Part shown: piece by piece, positions 47,601 through 59,078 of the stretch
Position numbering within the stretch: the first letter of the stretch is position 1
How the letters are laid out: each line of letters starts with the position of its first letter
Assembly: GCA_038496445.1 (NCBI GenBank)
Contig: JALMLS010000322.1
Coordinates: 992,001-1,056,000 of the forward strand
From: Trichosphaerium sp. ATCC 40318
Lineage: Eukaryota; Discosea; Flabellinia; Trichosidae
Length of the DNA stretch: 64,000 bases
Direction: 5' to 3'
Notes under the pieces: generated by a model
The model's database searches: none
Told to the model about the DNA's origin: nothing
What the model saw: only the letters and a program-made list of their open reading frames with translations
Position numbers and translations under genes: made by a program

Positions 47601-50600
47601 GTATATTGTATCGAAGGATCTTCACCCAAGCCTCCAAATCTTCTTTAGAATCTGCTACAAATCTCTTTGCAGATAGATGCGGTATTTGTAATGTGAATTG
47701 AAGTTTTTTCCTTCCTTTACCAGTAACAAGAGTGGCATACGCCAAAGATATAACACGCTCTGGTTTTTTATACTTGAAAAAAAAAAAAAGTCAGCTTTCG
47801 CTCACAGTTGTTACCCAAGCTTTCTCAAATTATGAATCAACATCACTACGTACATTTTTTAAGTCTCTATAGTAATAAAAAAATCCATTACTCACAACAG
47901 CCCTACACAATACGTAAAAATTACAACATTAAATAGACACATGCAATTTCGAAGAAAAAACGTTTTGTTCCGTACCATCTATATTCTACTCTTTTGTTTA
48001 CTTGCTTCCGCAAGAAGCCTTCTTTACTTGGTAACCAAAATAAAGCTTTCTGCTCAAAACGTCTTAACTACAAAGACAAAAAAATTAGAAAAAATGTCAA
48101 CTTAAGTTCGCAGTACCTTAGTTGGATTGACTCTTTCCACCGTGAGTTTCTGTATAACTGGGAACAAGCAAAAACACTTACATAGCATATCTGATGTCTT
48201 ACCAAGCTTAAGAAATACCTCCAATGTAAATGGCTTATCCTTCAAGTGTCCAAACATTGTATCAAGTTCAGATTTTATAAAAGACTTTTTGTAATCTACT
48301 TTGCCTTGTAACTTTCCAACATTCTCATGAATGATTTCAGCATTCTTGAAAAGAGTTGACTGTGATAATCCTTTTGAATTCTTAAATGCTTCATATATTA
48401 GTTCAAGTCTATCTCTAGATGTGCCATAACATAGATGAGATAGATTAGTTATGAAGCCAACAAAGTCGATATTTTCTTTTGAGATTGGGCTGACTCTGAA
48501 TATATTAAATATTATACGGATCATTTGTTTACTGAAGAATGCCGGGAATAGGTTCCTTTTTTTGAAAGAATTAGGATATGGTATAGTAACTAGTACGTAC
48601 TTGATTTGCTCACAAGTACGTTGATGAGGTTTATCACCTTTACAAGAAAAGTTTCGATAAAGATAAAACAACTGTTCAAAAACAGGCTTCTTAACTATAA
48701 AAAAAAAGTTAATACAGAATCACTTGTCAACGCTTCACTTGGCCAAAAAACACGCTGTGATTTTCTAGTTTTACGTACAAGCAACATAGTTTTTGTATTT
48801 TCTATAAAAGACATCACCATAACCTTCCTCAGGCCTCTTGATATTATTCACTTTAAATAGATGTTAACACAAAAAGACGAGGTTGTCTAGTTTAGCTCGT
48901 ACATGAGGAGTGTCCGCTTCCTATCTGCTGTCTAGCTATACTACGAAAACCTGAAGAAATCTTTGCATTTAACCACTGAGAAGCTGCAGAGGCTTTCTGT
49001 CCATATAGGGCAGCGACAGAAGTCTGAAAATTTTTAACCAGCAAGAATCGTTCATTGTCATCCTTGGTCAACACATTCTCACGTGTTTGAGTATTTTTAG
49101 CGCCTATATCATCTATATCCTTCTTCGAGAATATCTACAGGTTGTTAGCTCAAGAACGTAAGAAGTATATCGTTTATTCGCAGACAACATACCATACGAG
49201 TTAGTTTACCAGGTTTTGAAGTAATATTAAGTTGATAGGCAATAAGAGGATCTATACCGGCTAGTTGAAGTGCAACGCTCTCATCAAATGCTGATTGTGA
49301 GCGATTACGGCTTGACACTGTATAACACAGTTAAAAGAATTAAGCAACACTGTAAATAAAGTACCTCGAGAATAAGAAGAGCGCCTAGTCCTCCGAGGAC
49401 TACCAGTAGCGATGCTTGCTGACCTTGTTTCAGAAACAACTTCAGAATCATCTTCTGAGTCAGAACCTGATTCTGATGACTCGGAATCCGAAGAGGAAGA
49501 AGAAAAGTCATCATCAGATTCGTCACTTAGTGTTGCAGGTGATGATGCATTTAGGGATGGGTTAAAGTCTCTTGTTAACTTTTTTTTTAGTTTTTTCTTT
49601 CGGACTGTAGCAATTGACGCAGATCTCGCCAACATGTTCTCACGAGGAGCAGTGGGTATAACCTGTTTCGGTTTACGTGGTGTCTTATCTCGTTTTTTCT
49701 TTTTAGTAACTCTTAGAGGTACTGGTGGTAACACCTGTAAGAGTAAAGTCAACAATAATGTTAAAATCCGGAGAAAATGTTGTGTAGTTTTTCCGTACAT
49801 TGTGCAACCGCCACAACGGTTTCGCAAGTTCTGAGTCGCTTACAGAATGCAGAATGTATCTTGGCTGAATGTTTAACGTTCTAGACAACGCAACAGAGCA
49901 AAGATCTTTGCATGCTAATAATAAAAACGTTCAGTGAAAAATATTAGTCGTGTAATTAATTGGCCCTTTGCCGGTTAAATTAATTCGCACCTAGATCATC
50001 TGGAAGACGCTCGAAACTCTTAATCATAGTTTCTCCCTTACTAGTAGAATTTGTGCTACCACTTGCAGAGCTATCCGTCCTCGAGTATTGTAAGAATCCC
50101 TTTGGCAATCCAATGTCAATAAAACTAAACGTTCAAAAACAAAAAACAGACCTGGGGACCACTGGCTCCTTCAGATTCTTCTTTTGTATCCATATACGCC
50201 AAGAAACCTGCAAAATAATGAGGTAAGAACATTGTTAGTGACATACCATGTGCAGCAGCTTGTGACTCAGTTTGCTTTGCTGTCGAAGACACCCTTGCTA
50301 TTGCAGGAGGCAGTGAATCATTATCGACATAAGACAAAAATCCTGTACGGAGTGAGTTTGTAAATAACTTAATTCATCATCAAGTACCGTGAGCTGATGC
50401 TTGAGATTCTGTTTGAGACGATTTAGAAACACGTCTAACTAAAGGTGGAGTAGAATCTTGTGAAACATACGACAAGAATCCTTTTTTTGTTTCAAAGAAA
50501 TATTAGTTACTGGTGGTAACACATGTTAGTAAATCATACCTTGAGCATGTGAATTAGATGGTCTATCGGTATTAAACCTACCATGCTTTTTTATTTTCCG

Positions 50601-51351
50601 TATAGGTTCAGGTGACGTCTAAAAAAAAATTAAACAAACAAAGGGGAAAAATTTGTTTCAAAAAAACTTACAGCGTCGTCCATGTACTGCATAAACCCAA
50701 CTGCTAAAGTCTGTGATTCAGTTGCTTTACGTTCATGTAAACCCATAGGAACCGATTGAGACTGTGTAAGGGGAGGAAGAGATTCCTTATAAACCTCCAT
50801 CAGCTCAAGAAAGAAAAAACAAAACGAACCGGTTTTATCGTTTTCTTCTTTGAATGCTTTTTCTTTTCCTCACCACGTGCACTTTTTTTTTCCTTGCTAG
50901 TACCTCTAGGTGACTTCTTACCAATTGATGAAGCATTTGTCAAAATACTCTGAGCAACAAGTGCACTTGCACCGAGAACAACAGGAGCTTGTTGTTTTGG
51001 TCTCTTGTGATGTTCGTGTTTTCCGTTATCTTGAAGAGACGAAAGGCTTTTTGCATGTGAATGCTTTTTAACGCGTTCTTTCTTTGTTTGTGTCGATTCT
51101 GATGTTGCTGTGGCTTGATTTCTTTCAGTTTTTGGTCTATTACGCGTTTCATGCTTTTTTGAGCCCTTGGAGCGTTCTGTAACCTAATTAGTAGTTAATG
51201 ACGTTTTTTGAGGTTTTACTATCGGGACACGTATAGCACGTACACTACCCTTGTGTGAGGAACGACGTTTAGGCTTTTTAGAACGTTTTGATCGTGAACT
51301 ACTCGCTTCCTCCACATCAACCTCTGGGACTTTACCTTTCTTCTCGCTCAT
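44633..51351 (-). CDS. Phospholipase D with extended repeat-bearing N-terminus
   Basis: More than twenty-five exons from ATG 51351 (MSEKKGKVPEVDVEEASSS) to TAA at 44635-44633. The first 600 or so residues are Lys/Ser-rich and disordered and include exon-encoded repeats GFLxYxxxDS (49991-50705) and a Ser/Glu/Asp tract (49400-49560). A helical segment (48190-48500, FVGFITNLSHLCYG) is EF-hand-like. A PH/PX-like region follows, and then the PLD core: HKD1 WSHHQKLVIVDQDV (about 46930) with GGLDLCFGRWD (46840); HKD2 IHSKMMIVDDTHIVIGSANIN (45450-45300) with DRSMFGRRDSEIA. The C-terminus, IKGHLIPYPLNYF...GNVFT, is typical of eukaryotic PLDs. These enzymes hydrolyse phosphatidylcholine to phosphatidic acid at membranes. 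The catalytic residues look intact. The phase-consistent joins linking the N-terminal half make one gene likely, though a break near 48880 cannot be excluded. Confidence 0.88.
49991..50705 (-). repeat. Duplicated exons encoding GF(L/M)xY units
   Basis: Successive minus-strand exons (about 50705, 50573, 50481-50388, 50342-50248, 50211-50152, 50096-49991) encode units starting GFLSYV, GFLAYM, GFLQYS or GFMQYM; several units carry DSxPPxxxRVS and end SQAxAHG. The two central units are the most similar. They look like tandem exon duplications within the phospholipase D gene. Confidence 0.75.
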
Positions 51352-51622
51352 GGCGTCGTAAACAGAATTGACGCTTTTGGCTCTAAACGCAGATGCTCAC
51401 AGACTGTCTGATTTAAAATTTAACGCTTTATTGTTAATAGTTAATACCGTAACAGGTATGGCCGGGCCAGTGTGAGTTAAAACCGTCAAAATGTACCGAA
51501 ACGAAAATTGACTTTAATTGACGTCAAAATCCAACAAAATCGTATAGAGTACATTGTTTATTGTAATTTAACATCTGTCAAAGCGATTAAAACCATTTTT
51601 AGATAAAATAAAACAAGTTGGC

Positions 51623-53578
51623 TTAACGGAAATTATTTTTTTGATCAGTAACCTTTCTTTTTACGCTATGTCTATTAGTTGAAGCCCGAGGAGTTTCATC
51701 CTCCGCTTTTCTCTTCTTACAACTCTTTTTTGTAAAAAAAGAATCTATGGAGTTCGATACCAAGTTCTTAAACTGAAAACAAAGTTAAAGAAAAACAAAG
51801 CAAAACATTGATGATTTTTTTTTTGAAACAAGAAAAAAACTGAGATAACATCTTGATTACCTGGGTAGCAATGACACCCATCCACCTCAATTTCCACTTC
51901 TCATCGCCAAAAGATTTCTTGAAGAGCTTCATAACACTATCAGTGAGCACTAATATAAGCAAAGTGAGGATCAATGAACACAATAATAAACAAAAGTTAA
52001 ACCTTTCGAGTTGTAGGTTTGCCCACTCTTTGCTGTTACCATTTGAGTAAATCGCTTAGTTATACGCTTTTCTTTACAATCTACGCATCTATAACAAAGA
52101 GAAAACGAATAAGGTACTCGTCTATATTTCGCTTTCTAGGAAACAAATAAGGTTAAACAACTTTTTTACTATAACTTCACAACATAAAAAATCACTTACA
52201 TCACCCGCTAGTCGTGTGACAAGTTCCGAGCATATTTGAGATAGCACTTTTCGAAGATGAGGCCAGTTAGTATCAATCGGTATAAGCGACATGCTGCACA
52301 TTATTGACTTTTGTGGACCTAATACAAATTTGAAAAAAGTTACAACCATATCATTGTGGAAAACTAACCTTTCGACACGACCTTCTGATTATTAGCACCA
52401 CGGCATGCCCAAAAAACCCATTCAGCATTATTCAATTTCATTGATTCTATATCTTCAAGAGACAGCGCTTTCAAGTCACATATCATAGCGTCCTCACCAA
52501 GAACTTCTTTCAACTTTTTAACACCTTCAAGCCCAATTTTAGAGCTAAGTCCAGGAAGCTTATTCAAAGGAACACGTGACAAAACACCTTAACAAAATTT
52601 AAACTTAACATTGCAATAAAGTAGATCGTACTTGATGTATTAGAGTAAGGTACACATGTTTGGGCATCAGGCTTATGTAAGTTCGAGGCTATCTTTGCAA
52701 GTAACTTGTTGTGTGCTATGCCTATAAACAGATGAAAGGTTGCCTTCCGAAGAGATTATACCTGCAGAGCATGTGAAGCCCAGTTTTTCCTTTAATTTAG
52801 CACGAATAGCTGCTATAATATTACTACCTAATATAGTAGGATTGTCACGTGGTGTAGATGAATTTTTATTATCTCCAGCAATGTTTCCAACCCACCAACA
52901 TGCATCAATATTCAACCCATCTTAAAAAACAAAGCGTCAGAAGTCATAAGAAAAACCACGTCTGGGGTAAATCCACGTGTTTAATAACATACATTGACCA
53001 ATCTTAGGCATCTCTGGAGACACCTCAAACGTCAAATCGATATAAAATTCGTCAATGGAGCCACGTTCAACGCTTGTGAATTCTTGCTCTAGAAAAGCTT
53101 GAATTTGCGTCGAAGCCTCTTGGTAAGCACGGTAGGAGACCTTTGAGCCATATTCTTTAGAAAGAGGGACTACTATAACGCTTGGAAAGTCTTTTATAAC
53201 CTACAACTAATAAGTTGGCGAACATGTAATAAATACGCCTGCATCTGTTATATTGGAGTGTTTTTTAACGCCTAGAGCTCTCGCTGTATAACGGTTAAAA
53301 AATAATAAGAAGTTGCGGTTTATAATACCTTCATACGATACACAGATAACATCTCCATGCTATTGAGGCGTAAACGAGTGTTGGTTGTGCGTTTCAAATA
53401 ATTCTAACCTGACTAACTACAAAAGGCTACAAACATATCAACTACGCATTAATTAACAAGTACATACCTTATTGAGTAATTCTGGGCGACGTTTGCGTTC
53501 AACTTGTACAAAAAAAGCGTCCAAGTCAACACATGCTATTACGCGACTCACACTCTCAACATCTGGTGCCTGCGCCAT
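51623..53578 (-). CDS. DNA polymerase eta (Y-family translesion polymerase)
   Basis: About twelve exons from ATG 53578 (MAQAPDVESVSRVIACVDLD). The DLDAFFVQVERKR motif holds the first catalytic aspartate and the Y-family aromatic steric-gate pair. ICVSYEARALGVKK, SVIVVPLSKEYGSKVSYRAY and the second catalytic motif SIDEFYIDLT (about 53060) follow. Next come TPRDNPTILGSNIIAAIRAK, GISSEG- and NKLLAKIASNLHKPDAQT-type finger/palm segments, then SRVPLNKLPGLSSKIG (helix-hairpin-helix). The C-terminus has CVDCKEKRITKRF and NSIDSFFTKK, a PIP-box-like PCNA-binding motif. The stop is at 51625-51623. It bypasses UV and other lesions at stalled forks in the nucleus. It is divergent from the phosphoserine aminotransferase gene. 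Confidence 0.93.
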
Positions 53579-53667
53579 GTTTTAGTAAGGTTTCAAAGTG
53601 CTAAGAAAAGTTCAGATAAGCGAGAAAGTTCAAACATTTTCCGTCTTGCTATCCGTTCGTAAACATA
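53579..53667. promoter_or_regulatory. Bidirectional promoter region (89 bases)
   Basis: Only 89 bases separate the start codons of DNA polymerase eta (minus) and phosphoserine aminotransferase (plus), so both 5' UTRs and promoters must fit here or overlap. No TATA-like box is obvious and no CACGTG is present. Confidence 0.65.
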
Positions 53668-55367
53668 ATGAGCGACCCAACAATCATTGCAAATTTCGCT
53701 GCAGGTCCAGCATCACTCCCTAAGGATGTTTTAGACGAGATCGAAACAAAATTGCGGGATTACCCTCGTAAAGGTATTTTTAAGCCTTTATACGCGTAAG
53801 AATCACTCATTATAACGTTTTCAGGCGTTTCTATTCTCGAAATTAGTCACAGAGACTCAGAGTTCGTTAAAATAAGAGATGAAGCCGAGGCGACGCTAAG
53901 AGAAGTACTGTAAGGCTATTACAACTGTGCTCAACTAACCTACCACAAAGTAACGTACCAGACACTCACAGCATCATATTTCTACAAGGAGGTGGTACAG
54001 GACAATTCTCAGCAGTGCCTATGAACCTATTGGGGAAAGCAAAAACCGCTCCAGAGTACATAGTCACCGGTAGATGGGTATTAACTTCATCTCTTTTTTT
54101 TTTTTGCCCATTCACTCTTTTATTGTTGTTTAGTCTCAAAAAGCGTTTGACGAAGCTTGCAAGTATACAAAGCCGTTGAAGGCAGGCACAGATACTAAAT
54201 GTAACATCCCAGATTATAAAGGTAATGAGACAAACACGATTTACTTTCAAAAATGAAGCACGTGTTGTATCGTTTTTACTAAAATAGGAAAACGTTTTGT
54301 TTTGGATTTTCTTGTTCTTGAGAGCTTATTTTTATGTTAGATGATGCTACTCCACCTTATATTTATTATTGTGATAACGAAACCGTTGATGGTAAGGAAT
54401 TCGCTAAAGTTCCAGAGTCAAAAGTGCCACTTGTTTGTGATATGTCATCAAATTTTTTGACACGCCAAGTGCCAATTGAAAAGTACGTTATTTATTCTCT
54501 AATATGGACATGAATTATTTTATAATCACTACTTTTATGATACCAAAAGCCGAAGTGTTTTCTTCTAAACGTGATGAGTATTAGACTTTTTGAGTTTTTT
54601 TTTTTGACAATAATTTTTTTACACTTTGTTCCTTGTTGATTTATTCAATTGAACCGCGACCAATTCAAACCTTGTGTGTCCAAAAAGTATACAGGATATG
54701 ATATATTTATTACTCCTAGGTATGATTTAATTTTTGCTGGGGCTCAGAAGAATTGTGGCATTCCAGGACTTACAATCGTTATTGTAAAGAACGATGTTCT
54801 TGAAAACGCATTACCAATAACACCAGCTGTATTCCACTACAAGAAAAACCTTGGTTCACTCATGAATACTATACCTACATTCCCTCTATTCGTTACTTTA
54901 CTTGTACTTAAATGGGTAAAGAAACAAGGAGGTGTAAAAGCCATGGAAGAGGTAATGAATTTTTTTAAAGTTCTTTTGTTGAACAAAACGTTGACAGCTT
55001 CTTAGAGAACAAAAGAAAAAAGTAAGATGCTTTATGATACATTAGAGAAGATACCTTTGTTTAAGCCTATTGTGGAACCATATTGTAGATCAAGACTTAA
55101 CGTTGTATGGAAAATAGAAAAACCAGAAGATGAAGCCAAAGCACTTAAAGAAAAATTATTAAGCGAAGCCAAATCTAAAGGTACCTTGATTAGTTTCTTC
55201 CGAAATAATCACGTGATCACAAATTAAAATTTATGTAAGGTATCGTTGGGATCGCAGGACATAGATCAGTCGGTGGTTTCAGGGCATCTTTGTACAATGC
55301 AGTCACTTTGGAACAAACAAAGTTACTCTGTCAACTTCTTCAAAAGTTTGCAAGTGAAAACGAATAA
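53668..55367 (+). CDS. serC/PSAT1-like: Phosphoserine aminotransferase
   Basis: About eight exons from ATG 53668 ([20 protein letters not shown]). The opening FxAGPAxLP is diagnostic of the family. [35 protein letters not shown] (PLP-phosphate region) and [15 protein letters not shown] follow. The PLP lysine motif is [16 protein letters not shown] (about 54730-54770), and the protein ends [20 protein letters not shown]...FASENE, with TAA at 55365-55367. It converts 3-phosphohydroxypyruvate and glutamate to phosphoserine, the second step of serine synthesis, in the cytosol. All key motifs are present and length is normal for the family. Confidence 0.95.
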
Positions 55368-55701
55368 AAATGCAACATATTCATAAACAATAGAGTTTCA
55401 ACTTTGTGTCAATCTATGCCTACAAACTCATACTGTCAAACTTGAAGATGTACAGCTGAAAGGAAGTAAGAAAAGCAAATGGCACATTCAATATGAGTAT
55501 TTCAGTGAACTAGTCTTAGGTGCTTAAACTTTTTCTTCACTCAACACTTGTCCCAATCTTTTTAAAAAAAAGCAAAGAATTATGTCAACCTTACATATAA
55601 TACTATCTTCCCAGCCTAACTCACTTGAAGTCTCAATACAGTTTACTTAAAAAATGTTTGAATACATTTAATTGACATAACAGGTAAGCCTTCCACCAAA
55701 T

Positions 55702-56454
55702 CTATTGTCGCGCTCTACCATCATTTATTGCTTGTGTTTGCATTTCGCCTTGCCTTGACCATGAAGTATATTCTCCTTGTAAGGTGCCTTTAACAAAAGT
55801 ACACTGTACACTCTTCTGTCCATTTTCATACCAAGTTGTATGTACACCATGCTTGATATTATTAACAAAACTACAAACTTCAGATAATTGCCCATTCTCA
55901 TACCAACGCTTATACTCTCCTTCACGACAGCCATCAACATATTCACACTCAACAAATAACTGACAAGGTTCATCAGGGAGATCCCCTCTCCATTGCTTAA
56001 ATAAGCCATGTCTCTTACCCTTAGAATAGCTACAATGGACATGCAATAAACCATTCTTGAACCACTTCTTGTATTCACCTTCTCTTAAGCCATTGACAAA
56101 ATAACAATGAATGTGTAGCTCACCAGTACAACGCCACTCTTTAAAATCTCCTTCAAGCTTGCCATTGACATACATGCTTTTTACCCATACTTTGTCCTCA
56201 CTCCATATAATGCATTCTCCGTTCAGTTGACCGTTAACAAAGTGGCATTGTTTCTTTTTAGACAAGAATTGAGTGGTTTCTTTGATCTGTCGCTTAAACT
56301 TAATCCATTGCCCTTTCTTTTGTAGTAATTCATCAAAACGTAACCTAGCTGCTTTCTTACATAGTAAAGGCCACTGTATATAAACTTCTGGGTCTGTTTC
56401 CATTATTTCTCGTTTCATATCCATCGGAAGCCTTAGTAGTAGCTCCTGGTCCAT
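55702..56454 (-). CDS. MORN_2 (YwqK-type) repeat protein with F-box-like N-terminus, third copy
   Basis: A 250-residue single exon. The N-terminus LLLRLPMDMKREIMETDPEVYIQWPLL matches the other two F-box-like starts (PEVYIxWPLL). Eight repeats follow (NGQLNGECIIW, NGKLEGDFKEW, NGLREGEYKKW, KGKRHGLFKQW and so on), all on the YxNGxxxGExxxW plan with regularly placed Cys/His before Tyr/Phe. It is intronless. It lies head-to-head with a fourth copy at 56645, sharing a gap of about 190 bases. Confidence 0.88.
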   Translation of the reverse strand: MDQELLLRLPMDMKREIMETDPEVYIQWPLLCKKAARLRFDELLQKKGQWIKFKRQIKETTQFLSKKKQCHFVNGQLNGECIIWSEDKVWVKSMYVNGKLEGDFKEWRCTGELHIHCYFVNGLREGEYKKWFKNGLLHVHCSYSKGKRHGLFKQWRGDLPDEPCQLFVECEYVDGCREGEYKRWYENGQLSEVCSFVNNIKHGVHTTWYENGQKSVQCTFVKGTLQGEYTSWSRQGEMQTQAINDGRARQ

Positions 56455-56644
56455 TCCTAGAGTGCAAGTGAGGATGCACTACTGTTGTGTCACTTGGCTT
56501 AGAATATAATGCTCCTAAAAGAAACAATTCTGTGAAAAATGAACTTTCTAGAAAGTTCCAGGCCTGGAACTCACGTGTTGAAATTCATGGGAATTTCGAT
56601 GCATTTCTTAGATCTGAACAATCTTGTATTGCATACATAAACTC

Positions 56645-57002
56645 TATGGCAACGAAATTACAAGTACGTAGTGTGTTAATTGGTCACGGATCCCAAATTA
56701 TTAACAACAATGGAGAGCTACGATTTTTAGTTAATCACGTGAATGACAAGCGTGAAGGAGAGTATAATGAGTGGCATAAAAACGGACAGTTGCGCTCACA
56801 AGTCAATTATGTAAATGACATCAAAGATGGAGAATACAAGGAGTGGTATGAAGCAGGACAGTTGCACAAACAATTGTATTATGTTGACAGCGAAGTTGGA
56901 GGAGAACGTAAGAGGTGGTATACTAACGGGCAATTGGAGAGTCATTATTATATCAATGGTAAGATAACAAGATGGTTTCGTGATGGCAGAGTAAAGGACT
57001 AA
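56645..57002 (+). CDS. MORN_2 repeat protein, short copy
   Basis: The frame from ATG 56645 (MATKLQVRSVLIGHG) encodes about 118 residues, with repeats VNDKREGEYNEWHKNGQL, VNDIKDGEYKEWYEAGQL and a last degraded unit (INGKITRWFRDGRVKD). The frame is open upstream to 56487 without an ATG, and the F-box-like start of the other copies is missing or replaced (RKFQAWNSRVEIHGNFDAFL). It is probably a 5'-truncated member, perhaps still translated. Confidence 0.6.
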
Positions 57003-57669
57003 TGTTGTAATGATGAAGTAGTTGACAAAAACTAAAGATGGTCAAGTGACGTGTTAGTATTTTTGTCTACATAAAGAACACGATTTTCGAGCTCTCCTAC
57101 TTGTCCTTTTTCAAAAGAATATTGAGATATTTTTAGATAATGTCAAAAGTATGCACAGTTTTGATCATGAGCGTTACAAAAGGAAAAGGGTGACTATTAT
57201 TTTACAAATTGAATCAAGGTGGTAAACAGGTAAGATGTAAATACTTTTTAACAAGTTTACGGTAGCAACAGATGTTACAATACATTCTGGTACATTGTCT
57301 CATCAAGGTAAAATATCAAGTGTATGCTACCTGTGATGAAACACCACGTGATCCAGTGACAAAGTCAGAAAGAACACAATGATGTGGAACGAAAAATGCA
57401 TCTAATAGTGCCAACTTTGCAGACACCAAAGATGGCTCCGTCTATCCTCCAGCACCCTACACAAGGCCAGCAATCTATTGACCAGCATATTTATCATAAA
57501 TTGTGGTTCTGCTTTAGACAAACTTGTTAAAGTGCACGTAAGTTGAAATAAGGTGACCGCTCTGGGGTTTTTTAAGCCAAGTTTGTGTTGACTTAATAAA
57601 GTTGCACTTGTAAGTTTGCTACAGGTTGTTAACGATGACGTACGCGTAGTTTTATAAGGATAAGTCGCT
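57003..57669. other. Intergenic region
   Basis: No gene is supported; CACGTG is near 57344. Confidence 0.35.
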
Positions 57670-59078
57670 AATTATTAGCGAGACTCTTCCTACTGAACTT
57701 TGGTACAAGATTGCTTCATTCCTTCCAATATCATGCTTGATCAATCGATTTGGTGTTTGTTCTACATTTTACAGAGAAACAGCGACCCACAACTACATTT
57801 GGCGCTCTAAGATTAAAGAATACTATGGAGCCACTTATATTACAGATGAGTCATGTTTAGAGACGTTTAAGCAACTCTACCTTGTTAGATGGGATGTCTC
57901 CAAATGTGGAACGTAAGTTTCGTTTCAAAAGGCGTTAACGCACTTGAGAATGCTTCAGCATTTCTCACATCGCGTAGGAACGTTGTAATAGAAGAAAACG
58001 GAACAGTCCTCAAAATGCCATTAAATGACAGTATTACTCTATCCAATAGATGCTTTAAAGGTGAAGAGAGGTACTATTGGGAGATGGAAACTTCGCTTCC
58101 AAACAGTTCCAGCAGTGAAATGGGTACGATACTTTTTTGTTGGGAATTTCATGAACAATACGCAGAAGGTTTGCATCAAAGCTAAGCCTGGCTACAAAAA
58201 TCACGTGTTTTTTCCTGAAAGTAGAAGTGAGTGAGCTAATCCTGGTTTGGTTTTAGGTAATAAACGGACTTTCCGCCTTGGTGTTGCTGATAAAAGCGCT
58301 TTAGATTTTCCTGGTGGTGATTTATGGTATATCAATAGAAATTAGATTGAAACTCGTTTTTTTTTTGCTGCTGTTGTCTAGAGGAGGCTTTTTAACTACT
58401 ATAGCCGGTTAGCCGTTTAAGTTTTTGTAGTCGGCTATAACCGGCTATAGTAGGCTAAAAAAATAGAACCAGATACTGTCAAAAAGTACAAAGAATGTAC
58501 AAATGTTGTTGAAAAAAAGCAAGTATCATATTCTTCGAATTCGAATTTTATTTCTCTCATTTTCTTAGCCGGTAGTTAGCCAGCTACGAATTTTTGTAGC
58601 CGGATAAGCTGGTACCACAACCACCTCTAAATGAGAGTGATTGTTTTTTTGTTGCTGTTGTAACAACAATTTCTCTACAAACACGTTTTTTTCAGGCACC
58701 ACGGTTGGTCAGTCAATGCCATTGGCAGTGTTCATGCAAAAAGAACGAAAATTAAAGGTATAAAAGCATACAATAGAACAGAAGAAAGGGTTGGTTTCCT
58801 TCTTGATATGAAAGAACGTACTGTAAAGTACTTTCTAGGTGGAAAGTTTATTGACACTGTATTCACTGATCTACCAGGTGTGTACCTTCAACTTCCCCCC
58901 AACCGCTTAGTTTTTAGTTAATTGTTTGATACTAGATGAGATCTACCTAGCAGCTAGTAATGGTATAGGTGTAGGAATTGTAAAGACATATTTTGGTTTA
59001 CCAATACCAGTAATCATTGAAGAAGAGAACTATAGTCGCGGCAGTCAAGTTTTGTTAGAGTTTATACGGCAAACATAA
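57670..59078 (+). CDS. F-box plus SPRY/B30.2 domain protein
   Basis: The first clear exon (about 57665-57913) encodes an F-box: ETLPTELWYKIASFLPISCL, CSTFYRETATHNYIWRSKI. Later exons form a SPRY domain: SNRCFKGEERYYWEMET, RTFRLGVADKSALDFPGGDLW, HHGWSVNAIG, then ERVGFLLDMKERTVKYFLGG and TDLPDEIYLAASNG, with stop TAA at 59076-59078. This is the known FBXO45-like architecture, in which SPRY selects the substrate and the F-box connects it to Skp1-cullin. Unlike the F-box/LRR genes it has several introns. The start codon is uncertain because an upstream TAG (57650-57652) implies a tiny first exon. One intron carries a GC-rich repeat cluster (58385-58615). Confidence 0.8.
58385..58615. repeat. AGCCGGCTA-type repeat cluster in an intron
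   Basis: Units such as TAGCCGG, CCGGCTATA, AGTCGGCTATAACCGGCTA and AGCCGGTAGTTAGCCAGCTA recur in direct and inverted orientation on both sides of an AT-rich core, about seven or more times in 230 bases. The composition differs sharply from neighbouring introns. The two halves can pair. Confidence 0.7.

Noticed and set aside
49412-49834. 140-codon plus-strand ORF rich in Ser/Glu/Asp
   Set aside because: It is the antisense of the Ser/Glu/Asp-rich exon of the phospholipase D gene; low-complexity serine tracts often leave the opposite strand open.
55725-56078. 117-codon Met-rich minus ORF
   Set aside because: Alternate frame of the MORN_2 gene at 55702-56454; repeat-built genes give long shadow frames.
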